Positions 7,058-15,697 of a DNA stretch of 26,512 nt are shown in pieces (position 1 is the stretch's first letter; the number at the start of each line of letters is the position of its first letter). A program made the position numbers and the translations under genes. Below the pieces are notes generated by a model. That model ran no database searches, was not told the DNA's origin, and worked only from the letters and a program-made list of their open reading frames with translations. The DNA is taken from positions 1 through 26,512 of the forward strand of contig JAAWIL010000008.1 in assembly GCA_022796315.1 (NCBI GenBank), in the 5' to 3' direction. Source of the stretch: Oscillibacter sp. (GTDB lineage Bacteria > Bacillota > Clostridia > Oscillospirales > Oscillospiraceae).

Positions 7058-7789
7058 TTACGCCTTCCGCATGAGCACGGCGGTCACATTGTCCGGCGCG
7101 CCCTGCTTTTTGGCGATCTCCAGCAGCCGTCCCAGGCAGGCCTCTTCCCCGGCGCTGTGGAGCACCTCATCCAGCATCTCCTGGTCCGTGACCGTGTTCA
7201 CCAGTCCGTCGGTACACAGCAGGAGAAACTCCCCCGCCTCCATGGGGCAGAGGTAGCCGTCACACTGGGCGTCGGCGTCAGGACCCAGCGCCCGGGTGAT
7301 CAGATTGCGGCTGGGGTGGCGGCGGGCCTCCTCGGCGGTGATGTCTCCCCGGTCCACCATCCGCTCTACCAGGGAGTGATCCTTGGTGATCCGGGTGATG
7401 CGCTCCGGCGTGATGCGATAGGCCCGGCTGTCCCCCACATTGGTGATGACGGCGCCGCCGGCATAGGACACGGCAGCCACCAGGGTGGTGCCCATGTTCT
7501 GGTAGGCCTCCGACTCTGCGGCGGCCTTCCGGATCGCCTGGTTGGCCATAGACACGGCATAGGACGAGGCCTCCAGCAGCTCCTCCTGGCTCATATCGGG
7601 CTTCAAGACCCGCTCCAGTTCCGCAGTGAAGGTCTCCGTCGCAATGGTGCTGGCCAGCTTGCCGCCGGCCGCGCCGCCCATCCCGTCGCACACCACACAG
7701 ATGGTATGACCCTCACACTCCCGGATCAGGTAGGAATCCTGATTCTCCCTGCGGACCAATCCAATATCTGTCACCCCGCAAACATACAT
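7058..7789 (-). other. stp: Possible internal translation start for stand-alone Stp
   Basis: Codon 346 of the fusion is an ATG at 7789, exactly where stand-alone Stp/PrpC proteins normally begin. AAAGGGG at 7798-7804 (leftward strand) is eight bases before it and could serve as a ribosome site. Another ATG at 7816 (codon 337) has GGAGGG only two bases away, too close to work well. If the internal start is used, a 243-aa phosphatase would be produced alongside the fusion. This is a prediction from the sequence only. Confidence 0.4.
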
Positions 7790-8824
7790 CCCAGCCGCCC
7801 CTTTCTCTTCTTCCATGGCCCTCCGGCGGAGCTGTCCGCAGGAGGCGTCAATATCTCCGCCCAGGCGCCGCCGCACTGTGGCGGTGACCCCGTGGGATTC
7901 CAGCCTCTTTTGAAACGCCGCCGTCCGGCGGGAGGGCCGGAATGGGCTCTCCGCCACTTCATTCAGCGGAATCAGATTCACGTGTCCCGGCATCCCCCGC
8001 AGCTTTTTCGCGATCAGGTCCGCCTGCCAGTCGTGGTCGTTGACGCCGTCAATCATCGCATATTCAAAGGAGATCCGCCGCCCGGTCTTCCGAAAATACT
8101 CATGGCAGGCCGCAAACAGCTCCTCCACATCATAAGCCCGGTTTACCGGCATGATCCTCGAGCGGGTCTCGCTTTCCGGCGCGTGGAGGGACACCGACAG
8201 CGTCAGCTGCAGTTCCGCCTCCGCCAGACGGCGGATGCCGGGAATCAAGCCGCAGGTGGACAGGGAGATGTGCCGCATCCCGATGTTTACGCCGTCCGGG
8301 TGATTCACCAGCTCCAAAAACCGCAGAACCGTGTCCAGATTGTCCAGCGGCTCCCCGATACCCATCAGCACAATGTTGGAAACCGGCGCTTCGGCGTCCA
8401 GCTGGGTAAAAAGCACCTGGTCCAGCATCTCTGACGCCGTCAGGTCCCGGACCTTTCCCGCAACGGTGGAGGCGCAGAAGGCGCAGCCCATCCGGCACCC
8501 CACCTGGGAGGAGATACATACGGTATTGCCGTGGTGGTACCGCATCAGCACGGACTCCACGCAGTTGCCGTCCTCCAGCTCCCAGAGGTATTTGATGGTA
8601 CCGTCCTCCGCCGACACCTGCCTGCGGGCCACCTTGGGCACCGTGATATGGCACCGCTCCCTGAGCTTTTCCCGCAGAGACTTGGAGAGGTTCGTCATCT
8701 CCTCCAGGGACGTCACGCCCTTGTGAAGCCAGGAGAACACCTGACGGCCCCGAAAGGCGGGCTCCCCCATGGAGCGGAGCAGCTCCGTGATCTCCTCCAG
8801 GGTCATGGATTTCAAATCAACCAT
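7058..8824 (-). CDS. rlmN-stp: RlmN 23S rRNA/tRNA adenine-C2 methyltransferase fused to PP2C phosphatase (Stp/PrpC)
   Basis: One uninterrupted 588-codon frame encodes two complete enzymes. Residues 1 to about 340 are RlmN, the radical-SAM enzyme that methylates A2503 of 23S rRNA and A37 of some tRNAs. It has the iron-sulfur motif C110-x3-C114-x2-C117 and the methyl-carrying cysteine C329 in DASCGQLR. From residue 346 (MYVCGVTDIG) comes a PP2C-type Ser/Thr phosphatase with RRENQDSY, the metal motif CDGMGG (D380), NVGDSRAY, CTDGLVN and the terminal GAPDNVTAVLM. The two are usually separate adjacent genes; here only about ten residues link the domains and no stop intervenes. An internal ATG at 7789 (codon 346) has AAAGGGG eight bases upstream, so free phosphatase might also be made. 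ATG 8824 follows TGAGGA, and the gene lies 9 bases after rsmB. Confidence 0.9.
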   Translation of the reverse strand: MVDLKSMTLEEITELLRSMGEPAFRGRQVFSWLHKGVTSLEEMTNLSKSLREKLRERCHITVPKVARRQVSAEDGTIKYLWELEDGNCVESVLMRYHHGNTVCISSQVGCRMGCAFCASTVAGKVRDLTASEMLDQVLFTQLDAEAPVSNIVLMGIGEPLDNLDTVLRFLELVNHPDGVNIGMRHISLSTCGLIPGIRRLAEAELQLTLSVSLHAPESETRSRIMPVNRAYDVEELFAACHEYFRKTGRRISFEYAMIDGVNDHDWQADLIAKKLRGMPGHVNLIPLNEVAESPFRPSRRTAAFQKRLESHGVTATVRRRLGGDIDASCGQLRRRAMEEEKGAAGMYVCGVTDIGLVRRENQDSYLIRECEGHTICVVCDGMGGAAGGKLASTIATETFTAELERVLKPDMSQEELLEASSYAVSMANQAIRKAAAESEAYQNMGTTLVAAVSYAGGAVITNVGDSRAYRITPERITRITKDHSLVERMVDRGDITAEEARRHPSRNLITRALGPDADAQCDGYLCPMEAGEFLLLCTDGLVNTVTDQEMLDEVLHSAGEEACLGRLLEIAKKQGAPDNVTAVLMRKA

Positions 8825-8833
8825 AGGCGTTCC

Positions 8834-10153
8834 TCACGCGTGCCGCGTCATGCGGCAGATGTAAAAGCCGTCCGTACCGTGGCGCTGCGGCCACAGCGTC
8901 ACTTCTCCGCCGCAGGCCCCAACCGGGCCCGGCACGGTAAACGGCGACAGGGCAAACTCCGGGTGCTCCGCCAGGAACCCCCCGGTGACCTCCTGGTTCT
9001 CCTCCGGCAGAATCGTGCAGGTGGAGTAGACCAAAACGCCGCCGGGCCGCACGTAACGGGAGGCGTTGTCCAGAATCGCCCGCTGAATCACCGGCAGGGC
9101 GAAGAGGTCGTTGGGGCGCTTGTAGCGCACATCCGGCTTCTTTCGAATAATGCCCAGCCCGGAACAGGGCACATCCGCCAGCACCACATCGAACCGGGAT
9201 TCCCACTCCGGACGGAAGCTCTTCCCGTCCGCAGAGACGGTCTCCACGCAGGTCAAGCCCAGCCGGACCGCCCCGTCCTCCACCCGGCGGAGCTTGTTCT
9301 TGTGGAGGTCGCAGGCCAGGATCTCCCCCTGGTCCCCCATCTGGATCGCCGCGGCAAAGGACTTCCCGCCCGGAGCGGAACAGACGTCCAGCACCAAGTC
9401 CCGGGGCTTAACCCCTGCGGCCAGCACCATGAGCCGGGCCGCAGGGTCCTGAATATAGAAGGCGCCCACCTGGAAAATCTCCAGCTGCTCCAGTCCCCCG
9501 GTTTTGGTCAGCAGCAGGCAGTCCGGAAGCCAGGGATGGACCTCCACTCCAACACCCGCCTCCTCCAGGGCCTCCCGAAGGGTGGCTTCCGTCACCTTGC
9601 AGGTATTCACCTGGGCGGCCGTGGGAGGCTGGCTGTTGCTGCACCGGAGGAAGTCCTCCGCCTCCTCCCGGCCCAGCAGCGTGAGCAGCCGCTTCACCAG
9701 CCACCTGGGGTGGCTGTAGCGGACCGAGAGCGCCTTCACCGCATCCTGCTCCGGGAGGGCCGGCAGCGCTTTCTTGTTCAGGGCCAGTTTCCGCAGCACC
9801 GCGTTGACCAGGCCCGCCGCCTGTTCCCGCTGGAACCGCTTCGCCAGCTCCACAGAGGTATTGACTGCGGCGCTGACGGGGACCTTGTCCAAAAACAGGA
9901 TCTGATAGGCGCCAATCCGCAGAATATCCAGCAACGGCGGCTGGAGATGATCCAGCCGCTGGGTACAGAAGTTCTCCAAATAAAAGTCCAGCAGCAGCTG
10001 ATTTTGCAGGACGCCGTACACAATCCGGCTGCACAGCGCCGCGTCCTGGCGGTCCAAACCGTCCCGGCGCAGCTGGGCCTGCAGCGCCGCGTCGGCCCAG
10101 GCGCCCTTGGTCCGGCAGCTGATGAGTACCCGCAGGGCAGTCTCACGGCTCAT
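8834..10153 (-). CDS. rsmB: 16S rRNA cytosine-C5 methyltransferase RsmB
   Basis: This 439-aa enzyme makes m5C967 in 16S rRNA. It has an N-terminal NusB-like RNA-binding domain (about residues 1-140). The C-terminal Rossmann methyltransferase shows the SAM motif VLDVCSAPGGK, motif IV ADVPCSGLGIIRKKPD, and motif VI VYSTCTILPEEN with the catalytic cysteine. Length and order match the family. Its ATG at 10153 overlaps the peptidase stop in ATGA, and GGGGAGG lies about ten bases upstream, so translation is probably coupled. It sits between fmt/peptidase and rlmN, as in many Firmicutes. Confidence 0.95.
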   Translation of the reverse strand: MSRETALRVLISCRTKGAWADAALQAQLRRDGLDRQDAALCSRIVYGVLQNQLLLDFYLENFCTQRLDHLQPPLLDILRIGAYQILFLDKVPVSAAVNTSVELAKRFQREQAAGLVNAVLRKLALNKKALPALPEQDAVKALSVRYSHPRWLVKRLLTLLGREEAEDFLRCSNSQPPTAAQVNTCKVTEATLREALEEAGVGVEVHPWLPDCLLLTKTGGLEQLEIFQVGAFYIQDPAARLMVLAAGVKPRDLVLDVCSAPGGKSFAAAIQMGDQGEILACDLHKNKLRRVEDGAVRLGLTCVETVSADGKSFRPEWESRFDVVLADVPCSGLGIIRKKPDVRYKRPNDLFALPVIQRAILDNASRYVRPGGVLVYSTCTILPEENQEVTGGFLAEHPEFALSPFTVPGPVGACGGEVTLWPQRHGTDGFYICRMTRHA

Positions 10154-10887
10154 GAGCGGCGTCCTCCCCTCCGGTCACTCCGGCTCGCGAAGATCAGCAC
10201 ATACCGCAGCAGCTGCAGCAACGACATCAGCAGCGCCGCCACATAGGTCATCGCCGCCGCCCGCAGGACCCTCCTGGCCCCCGTCAGCTCCTCGCCGTCC
10301 AGCAGCCCCTGCCCATCAATGGTCTCCAAGGCCCGGCGGGAGGCGTCGAACTCCACCGGCAGCGTCACCAGCTGGAAGAGCGTCGTCAAAGAAAACAGCA
10401 CGATCCCCACGAAAAACAGCGCCTGGCTGTACAGCACCATCCCCAGCAGCAGCAGAATGAAGGAGAACCGGGAACCGAACTGCGTGGCCGGAATGATGGC
10501 GCTCCGTATCCGGATGGGTCCATAGCCCACGGCATACTGCACTGCGTGACCCGCCTCATGGCAGGCCACGCCCACCGCCGCCACCGTAGGCGCGCCATAG
10601 ACCTCCTCGGAGAGGTAGATGGTGTTGTCCCTGGGGTCGTAGTGGTCCGTCAGCTTCCCCCGGCAGGTCCGGATGGGCACATCATAGACGCCATGGGCCC
10701 GCAGCACCGCCTCCGCCGCCTGGGCTCCGGTGAGACGGCGGCGGTTGGTCACGCCGCTGTAGCGCCGGAAGTTCCCGCTGACCTGAGCCTGGGCCCAGAG
10801 GGACAGCAGCAGCACCGGGATCAGCAAAATGCAGTAGATGTTGTTGGCCAGGAAATCTCCATAGCCGCCATAGTAAGTTGGATACAT
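10150..10887 (-). CDS. YugP-type membrane zinc metallopeptidase
   Basis: This 245-aa membrane protein of the neutral zinc metallopeptidase family (YugP in B. subtilis) carries an HEAGH zinc-binding motif (110-114) within GVACHEAGHAVQYAVGYGP. An N-terminal transmembrane segment (about 15-31) precedes it. Two or more hydrophobic segments follow, around 130-165 and near the C-terminus. The substrate is unknown for the family. I placed the start at ATG 10887 (MYPTYYGG), where the family begins and a GAGGCG site is present; the frame runs further upstream into fmt without family similarity. It lies 13 bases after fmt and overlaps rsmB by four bases, so it belongs to the same transcript, although B. 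subtilis lacks it at this position. Confidence 0.88.
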   Translation of the reverse strand: MYPTYYGGYGDFLANNIYCILLIPVLLLSLWAQAQVSGNFRRYSGVTNRRRLTGAQAAEAVLRAHGVYDVPIRTCRGKLTDHYDPRDNTIYLSEEVYGAPTVAAVGVACHEAGHAVQYAVGYGPIRIRSAIIPATQFGSRFSFILLLLGMVLYSQALFFVGIVLFSLTTLFQLVTLPVEFDASRRALETIDGQGLLDGEELTGARRVLRAAAMTYVAALLMSLLQLLRYVLIFASRSDRRGGRRS

Positions 10888-10900
10888 AAAACGCCTCGCC

Positions 10901-11812
10901 TCAAAGTGTAATTGGATGCCCCAGCAAGTAGGCCGCCGCGGACATCCGCTTGCCGCCCTCCGCCTGAAGCTCCGTAATCCATAGACTTCGTCTGTCGCCG
11001 CAGGCCACCTCAATGCCCTGCTTCCCGGCGGAAAGCACCGTGCCGGGGGCCTGGTCCGTCTCGCGGCCCGGCGCCGTCCGGTAGAGCTTGAAGCGATTCC
11101 CCGCCAGCTCTGCGGAGGCGCAGGGCCAGGGAATCAGCCCCCGCACCTGGCAGCTGATCTCCCGGGCGGACCGGGTCCAGTCCACCGGGGACATCTCCCT
11201 GCTCAGCTTGGACGCATAGCTCTGCCGGGCGTGGTCCTGGGGCGTCCGGCCGGCGGTTCCGCGTTCCAGAGCCCTGACCGCCTCCGACAGGGCCTCCGCC
11301 CCCAGCTTCGCCAGCCGCCCGGTCAGGGCCTCGGCGTCCTCCGTCTCCCCAATCGGGGTGGTTTTTTGCAGAATAATGTCCCCGGTGTCCAATTCCTGGG
11401 CCATATACTGAATGGTGACGCCGGTCTCCGCCTCTCCATCCAAAATGGCCCAGTTGATGGGCGCCGCGCCCCGGTATTTGGGCAGCAACGAAGAGTGGAC
11501 ATTGATCGCGCCATAGGGCGCCGCCCTCAGGATCTCCTCCGGCAAAATCCTGCCATAGGCCGCCACCACAATCAGCTCCGGCGCCAGCTCCCCCACGGCG
11601 GCGATGGTCTCCGGCTCCCGCATCCGCTCCGGCTGGTACACGGGCAGAGACTGTGACAACGCATATTTCTTTACAGGGGAGAAGGTCACCTTATTGCGGT
11701 TCCGGGGCTTGTCCGGCTGGGTAAACACCCCGCAGACACTGTGCCCATCCTCCACCAGACGTTGCAGGGAGACGGCCGCAAAGGGCGGCGTTCCCATAAA
11801 CAGAATGCGCAT
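10901..11812 (-). CDS. fmt: Methionyl-tRNA formyltransferase
   Basis: Formylates initiator Met-tRNA using 10-formyl-tetrahydrofolate. The 303-aa product has the N-terminal GTPPFAAVSL segment, the family signature around INVHSSLLPKYRGAAPINWAI, and a C-terminal OB-like tRNA-binding half (about 205-303). I chose ATG 11812, which has GGAGGA six bases upstream inside the end of def. A GTG at 11818 in GTGAGTATG is an alternative that overlaps the def stop. The def-fmt pairing couples formylation with later deformylation, and both follow priA, as in B. subtilis. Confidence 0.96.
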   Translation of the reverse strand: MRILFMGTPPFAAVSLQRLVEDGHSVCGVFTQPDKPRNRNKVTFSPVKKYALSQSLPVYQPERMREPETIAAVGELAPELIVVAAYGRILPEEILRAAPYGAINVHSSLLPKYRGAAPINWAILDGEAETGVTIQYMAQELDTGDIILQKTTPIGETEDAEALTGRLAKLGAEALSEAVRALERGTAGRTPQDHARQSYASKLSREMSPVDWTRSAREISCQVRGLIPWPCASAELAGNRFKLYRTAPGRETDQAPGTVLSAGKQGIEVACGDRRSLWITELQAEGGKRMSAAAYLLGHPITL

Positions 11813-11814
11813 AC

Positions 11815-12318
11815 TCACTCCTCCGAATCTTCCTCGTCCTCAAGGTATTCCTTCAGCTCCTCCTCGGAGAGGAAATGGTCGATGTGCTCGGTGTACATAT
11901 GGCCGTCCAGATGCTCCAGCTCGTGGCAGAAGGCCCGCGCCGTCAGTCCTGAGCGCTCCAGCTCAAACCACACTCCGTTCCGGTCCTGGGCACGCACCTT
12001 CACGGTCTCCGGCCGGGTGACGATCCCCCACTTGCCGGGAACGCTGAGACAGCCCTCCAGGCCGCTCTGCTCCCCGCTCTGGGACACAATCTCCGGGTTG
12101 ATGAGCTCCAAGTAGACCTCAGTCTCCTCATCCAGCACCAGACACACCCGGCGGAGCACGCCCACCTGAGGCGCCGCCAGACCGGCCCCGTTGGCCTCGT
12201 CCAGCGTCTCCGCCATATCGTCCAGCAGGATATGGAGCCGGCGGTTAAAGGCGTCCACCGGGCGGCAGACCTTGGTCAGGCACTCCTCGCCCTGTTCTAC
12301 AATCTTTCGCAATGCCAT
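11815..12318 (-). CDS. def: Peptide deformylase
   Basis: Removes the N-formyl group from nascent proteins. The 167-aa product carries all three family motifs: GAGLAAPQVG (44-53), EGCLS with metal ligand C90, and HELEH with H132, E133 and H136. The C-terminus is an acidic tail (SEEELKEYLEDEEDSEE) that is not part of the catalytic core. I chose ATG 12318 (MALRKIVEQG), preceded by GGGGAGGAAAA; an upstream in-frame ATG at 12342 would overlap the priA stop and lacks a good site. It lies 20 bases after priA and 2 bases before fmt. Confidence 0.96.
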   Translation of the reverse strand: MALRKIVEQGEECLTKVCRPVDAFNRRLHILLDDMAETLDEANGAGLAAPQVGVLRRVCLVLDEETEVYLELINPEIVSQSGEQSGLEGCLSVPGKWGIVTRPETVKVRAQDRNGVWFELERSGLTARAFCHELEHLDGHMYTEHIDHFLSEEELKEYLEDEEDSEE

Positions 12319-12338
12319 GGTTTTCCTCCCCGACCGCC

Positions 12339-14801
12339 TCACTCCAGGGTGTTGCAGTCTACAAAAATATTCGTTCCCCGGTGGGCGCGTTCCCCGGCAA
12401 AGGCCCGCAGCAGCCAGCTGACACGCTCCCGGGCCGCCTTGTCGTTGCGGCTCACCAGCAGCACCCGGTAGCGGTAGCGGTTGTTCACCTTCAGCACCGG
12501 CGCCGGCGCGGGTCCCAGGACCTCCGGCTGGCTCTCCGCCAGCTCCGGCAGGATCTGGAGCAGCGTCTCACGCACCCACAGCGAGGCCCGTAGCACCTGC
12601 CCCTCCTCCGTTCCGGAGACGGCGAAGGTAAAGAGGTCCGCAAACGGGGGATACCGCCGCAGCCGCCGCAGGCGGATCTCGTTTTGATAAAACCCCCCAT
12701 AGTCCTGCCGGGCGGCGCATTGAATGACTTCATTCCCTGGGGTAAAGGTCTGGATCACTGCCCGGCCGGCCCGGTCTCCCCGGCCGGCCCGGCCCACCAC
12801 CTGGGTCAGCAGACTGAAGGTCCGCTCCGCCGCCCGAAAGTGGTCCACGTACAGCGACAGATCCGCAGACAGCACGCCCACCAGCGTCACCCGCTCAAAA
12901 TCCAGTCCTTTGGCGACCATCTGCGTCCCCAGGAGAATGGGGATGTTTTCCAGTTCAAACTTTCTGAGAATCGGCTCATGGCCGCCGGAGGCGGTATCCG
13001 CGTCCATCCGCAGGATCTCGGTCCCCGGAAACAGCCGGTGCAGCTCCTCCTCCACTTTTTGGGTTCCGGCTCCGATCTGCTTCATGATGCCGCCGCAGCC
13101 GGGGCACCGCTCCGGGGCCGGCTCCGAGTAGCCGCAGTAATGGCACATCAGCCGCCCGTTGGCGGAGTGATAGGTCAGGGGCACGCTGCACCTTCGGCAC
13201 TCCGGAACAGCGCCGCACTCTCCGCAGAGCACATAGCGGCTGCTGCCCCGGCGGTTCAGGAAGAGAATGCTCTGCTCTCCCCGCTCCAGGTTCCGCGCCA
13301 ATTCCTGCCGCAGCTCCCGGCCAATCAGGCCTGCGTTGCCCGCCCGAAGCTCCTCCCGGAGGTCCGCGATGGTCACCTGCGGGAGATTCCCCTCGTTGTA
13401 CCGCCGCCGGAGAAGGACTTTATGGTAGATTCCCTCCTCCGCGGCCCAGGCCGTCTCCACCGCCGGGGTGGCAGAGCCCAGCACCAGCAAAGCCCGCTCC
13501 CTGGCGCAGAGGTACTTCGCGATCTCCCGGGTATGATACCGGGGCGGGTTCTCCGACTGATAGCTGCTCTCCTGCTCCTCATCCAGAATCACCGCGCCCA
13601 GATGTCTTAAGGGCGCAAATATGGCCGAGCGGGTCCCCAGCACCACCTGGACCTCTCCCCGGCGAATCCGTTTCCACTGGTCGTAGCGCTCCGTCATTCG
13701 GAGGGAACTGTGGAGCATGGCCACCTGGGAGCCAAAACAGGCGGAAAATTTCCGCATCATCTGCGGCGTCAGCACAATCTCCGGCACCAGCACCATGGCG
13801 GTCTTCCCCCGGGAAAGCACCTCCCGCACCAGGTGCAGGTAGATCTGGGTCTTTCCGCTTCCGGTAACGCCGTGGAGCAGCACCGCCTCCGGCTTTCCGG
13901 TCCGTGTCAGCTCCACCATTTGGTCAAAGGCCGCCTGCTGCTCCGGGTTCAGCGTCCCGGGGCCCTCCTGTTCCACCGCTTCCAGAACGGGGACACGCAA
14001 GACCTCCTCCTCCGTAAAGGTCACCACCCCGGCCTTTTCCAGGCCGCGCAGCGCCTGGAGGGAAACGCCGGTAAAATAGTGAAGGTCCGCCGCCGAGGTC
14101 CGCCCCGCCGAGGCCAGCAGCCGCACCGCCTCATACCGCTGGGACGCGGAACGCCGCTTCGGCTCTGTCAGCGCCAGAGCCTCCTCCGCGCTGACCGCCA
14201 GCTCCACCATCCGGTGGGTCTTATCGCTGATCCGCCGCTTGGCGGCCGTCTCACAGACCACAACCCCCGCCTTTTCCAGCGCCCACAGGGTGGTCTCCAC
14301 CCCCTCGCCGCAGGCGGCCCGGAGGGTCTCCAGATCGGCGCTTCCGCCGGCGCCGTACAGTGTGTCCAGCACCGGAAGGGCCCGCCGGACGGAGGCGGCC
14401 ATCCCATCCGCCGTCAGCCGGTCCAGATTGGGATCTTGCAGCCGCCAGCTCTCCCGCAGGGAATACCAGAGTCCCGCCGGCAAAATGGCCTTCACCGCTT
14501 CATAGAGCGTACAGAAGTACCGTTGGCGCATCCACAGCGCCAGCGCGATGTCCTCCTGATCCAGCACCGGCTCCGGGTCCAGCACCGAGGATAGGGGCTT
14601 CAGTCCCTTGCGCCGCTCCCCCTTTTCCCGGGCCAGGATGATCCCATCCGTGGTCCGGTTTCCCCGGCCAAAGGGCACGCTCACCCGGGCCCCCGGCAGC
14701 GCCGCCTCCAGCCATAGGTCCGGCACCAGGTAGTCATAGGGTTTATCAATGGAATAGGGCGCGGCGCCGACCGCGACTTTTACAATAACAGCGGTCTCCA
14801 T
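12339..14801 (-). CDS. priA: Primosomal replication-restart helicase PriA
   Basis: This 820-aa superfamily-2 helicase reloads the replisome at stalled forks. It has an N-terminal fork-binding region (about 1-110), Walker A GVTGSGKT (311-318), the DEEQ Walker B (407-410), and a zinc region with eight cysteines (C526, C529, C535, C538, C553, C556, C566, C569). Helicase motifs V-VI follow (GTQMVAKGLDFERVTLVG, then LLTQVVGRAGRGDRAG). I chose ATG 14801 (METAVIVKVAV), which follows GAGGAGGGG; the frame continues upstream to 14891 through rpoZ without similarity. In B. subtilis coaBC lies between rpoZ and priA; here it is absent and the gap is 19 bases. Confidence 0.96.
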   Translation of the reverse strand: METAVIVKVAVGAAPYSIDKPYDYLVPDLWLEAALPGARVSVPFGRGNRTTDGIILAREKGERRKGLKPLSSVLDPEPVLDQEDIALALWMRQRYFCTLYEAVKAILPAGLWYSLRESWRLQDPNLDRLTADGMAASVRRALPVLDTLYGAGGSADLETLRAACGEGVETTLWALEKAGVVVCETAAKRRISDKTHRMVELAVSAEEALALTEPKRRSASQRYEAVRLLASAGRTSAADLHYFTGVSLQALRGLEKAGVVTFTEEEVLRVPVLEAVEQEGPGTLNPEQQAAFDQMVELTRTGKPEAVLLHGVTGSGKTQIYLHLVREVLSRGKTAMVLVPEIVLTPQMMRKFSACFGSQVAMLHSSLRMTERYDQWKRIRRGEVQVVLGTRSAIFAPLRHLGAVILDEEQESSYQSENPPRYHTREIAKYLCARERALLVLGSATPAVETAWAAEEGIYHKVLLRRRYNEGNLPQVTIADLREELRAGNAGLIGRELRQELARNLERGEQSILFLNRRGSSRYVLCGECGAVPECRRCSVPLTYHSANGRLMCHYCGYSEPAPERCPGCGGIMKQIGAGTQKVEEELHRLFPGTEILRMDADTASGGHEPILRKFELENIPILLGTQMVAKGLDFERVTLVGVLSADLSLYVDHFRAAERTFSLLTQVVGRAGRGDRAGRAVIQTFTPGNEVIQCAARQDYGGFYQNEIRLRRLRRYPPFADLFTFAVSGTEEGQVLRASLWVRETLLQILPELAESQPEVLGPAPAPVLKVNNRYRYRVLLVSRNDKAARERVSWLLRAFAGERAHRGTNIFVDCNTLE

Positions 14802-14820
14802 GCCTCGCCCCTCCTCTGTC

Positions 14821-15036
14821 TCACGGGTTCTCTGCGGTCTGATCCTGGCTGGCCGCGCCCAGCCGCCCGTTTGCCACCTCATTGATGGCAATGGTCACCG
14901 GCTTTTCCATCAGGTGCTCTCCGGTCTCATCGGCCACCTCGGCAATCTGACGGGCCCGACGGGCCACCACGTTTACCAGCATGTAGCGGTTGGGCACCAC
15001 GCTGGTCAGCTTGTTCATCGCGGGATAAAGCATCAT
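14821..15036 (-). CDS. rpoZ: RNA polymerase omega subunit
   Basis: This small 71-aa subunit helps assemble and stabilise RNA polymerase around the beta' C-terminus. The conserved core is clear: PNRYMLVNVVARRARQIA, then EKPVTIAINEVANGRL. The start is at one of two successive ATGs (15036 or 15033) after a weak GGAAG site. It lies between gmk and priA, its usual place in Firmicutes, and it would sit on the same transcript as gmk (64-base gap, no clear terminator). Confidence 0.92.
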   Translation of the reverse strand: MMLYPAMNKLTSVVPNRYMLVNVVARRARQIAEVADETGEHLMEKPVTIAINEVANGRLGAASQDQTAENP

Positions 15037-15100
15037 AATGATCTACTTCCATTCTGCCATATTTCGGCCATATTTTTTGTCATATTGGGGACCAAACGGT

Positions 15101-15697
15101 TCATTTTCCGTTGATAATCTCCATGCGCTCCTGGGGCTTGCAGTGCTCGGCGGTCATGATGGCCTCCAGCTCCTTCACCGCGTTTTCCACCGTGTCGTTG
15201 ATGACAAAGTAGTCATAGGTGTGAGCGGTCTGGACCTCCACCTTGGCCCGCAGGAGCCGCTTCTGGATCTTCTCCTCACTGTCGGTGCCCCGGTCTGTCA
15301 GCCGGCGCTCCAACTCGTCCCAGCTGGGCGGCGCGATGAAAATCCGCACGGCCTCAGGCATCTTCTGGGACACCTGCAGGGCCCCCTGAATCTCAATATC
15401 CAGGATCACGTCCCGCCCCTGGTTCATCGCTTTGTAGACATACTCCCGGGGAGTGCCATAGAAGTTGCCCACAAACTCGGCATACTCCAGGAACTCATCC
15501 CGCGCGATCCACTCCTGGAAGGTCTCCACATCCAGAAAGCGGTAGTGAATGCCGTCGATCTCCCCCGGCCTCGCCGGACGCGTGGTGGCGGACACGGAGA
15601 AAAAGAGATCGCTCCGGCGCTCCAGGAGGGCTTTCAACACGGTACTCTTGCCGACCCCGGACGGGCCGGAGACAATAAAAGTTCTTCCTTTTACCAT
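15101..15697 (-). CDS. gmk: Guanylate kinase
   Basis: Phosphorylates GMP to GDP, feeding GTP synthesis. The 198-aa product starts MVKGRTFIVSGPSGVGKSTV, with the P-loop at 11-18. The GMP-binding lid region includes SATTRPARPGEIDGIHYRF, and the C-terminal half contains the typical FIAPPSWDELERRL. I chose ATG 15697, which has AAGGAA eight bases upstream; ATG 15715 has no ribosome site. It follows remA, and the remA-gmk-rpoZ order is conserved across Firmicutes. The unusually long gap (211 bases) before it may hold a regulatory element. Confidence 0.96.
   Translation of the reverse strand: MVKGRTFIVSGPSGVGKSTVLKALLERRSDLFFSVSATTRPARPGEIDGIHYRFLDVETFQEWIARDEFLEYAEFVGNFYGTPREYVYKAMNQGRDVILDIEIQGALQVSQKMPEAVRIFIAPPSWDELERRLTDRGTDSEEKIQKRLLRAKVEVQTAHTYDYFVINDTVENAVKELEAIMTAEHCKPQERMEIINGK

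Noticed and set aside
5243..8434. 1063-codon open frame on the + strand opposite prkC and rlmN-stp
   Set aside because: It lies antisense to two genes with complete catalytic motifs, is rich in His/Leu/Gln/Arg/Pro as expected for the complement of GC-rich coding sequence, and shows no recognisable domain.
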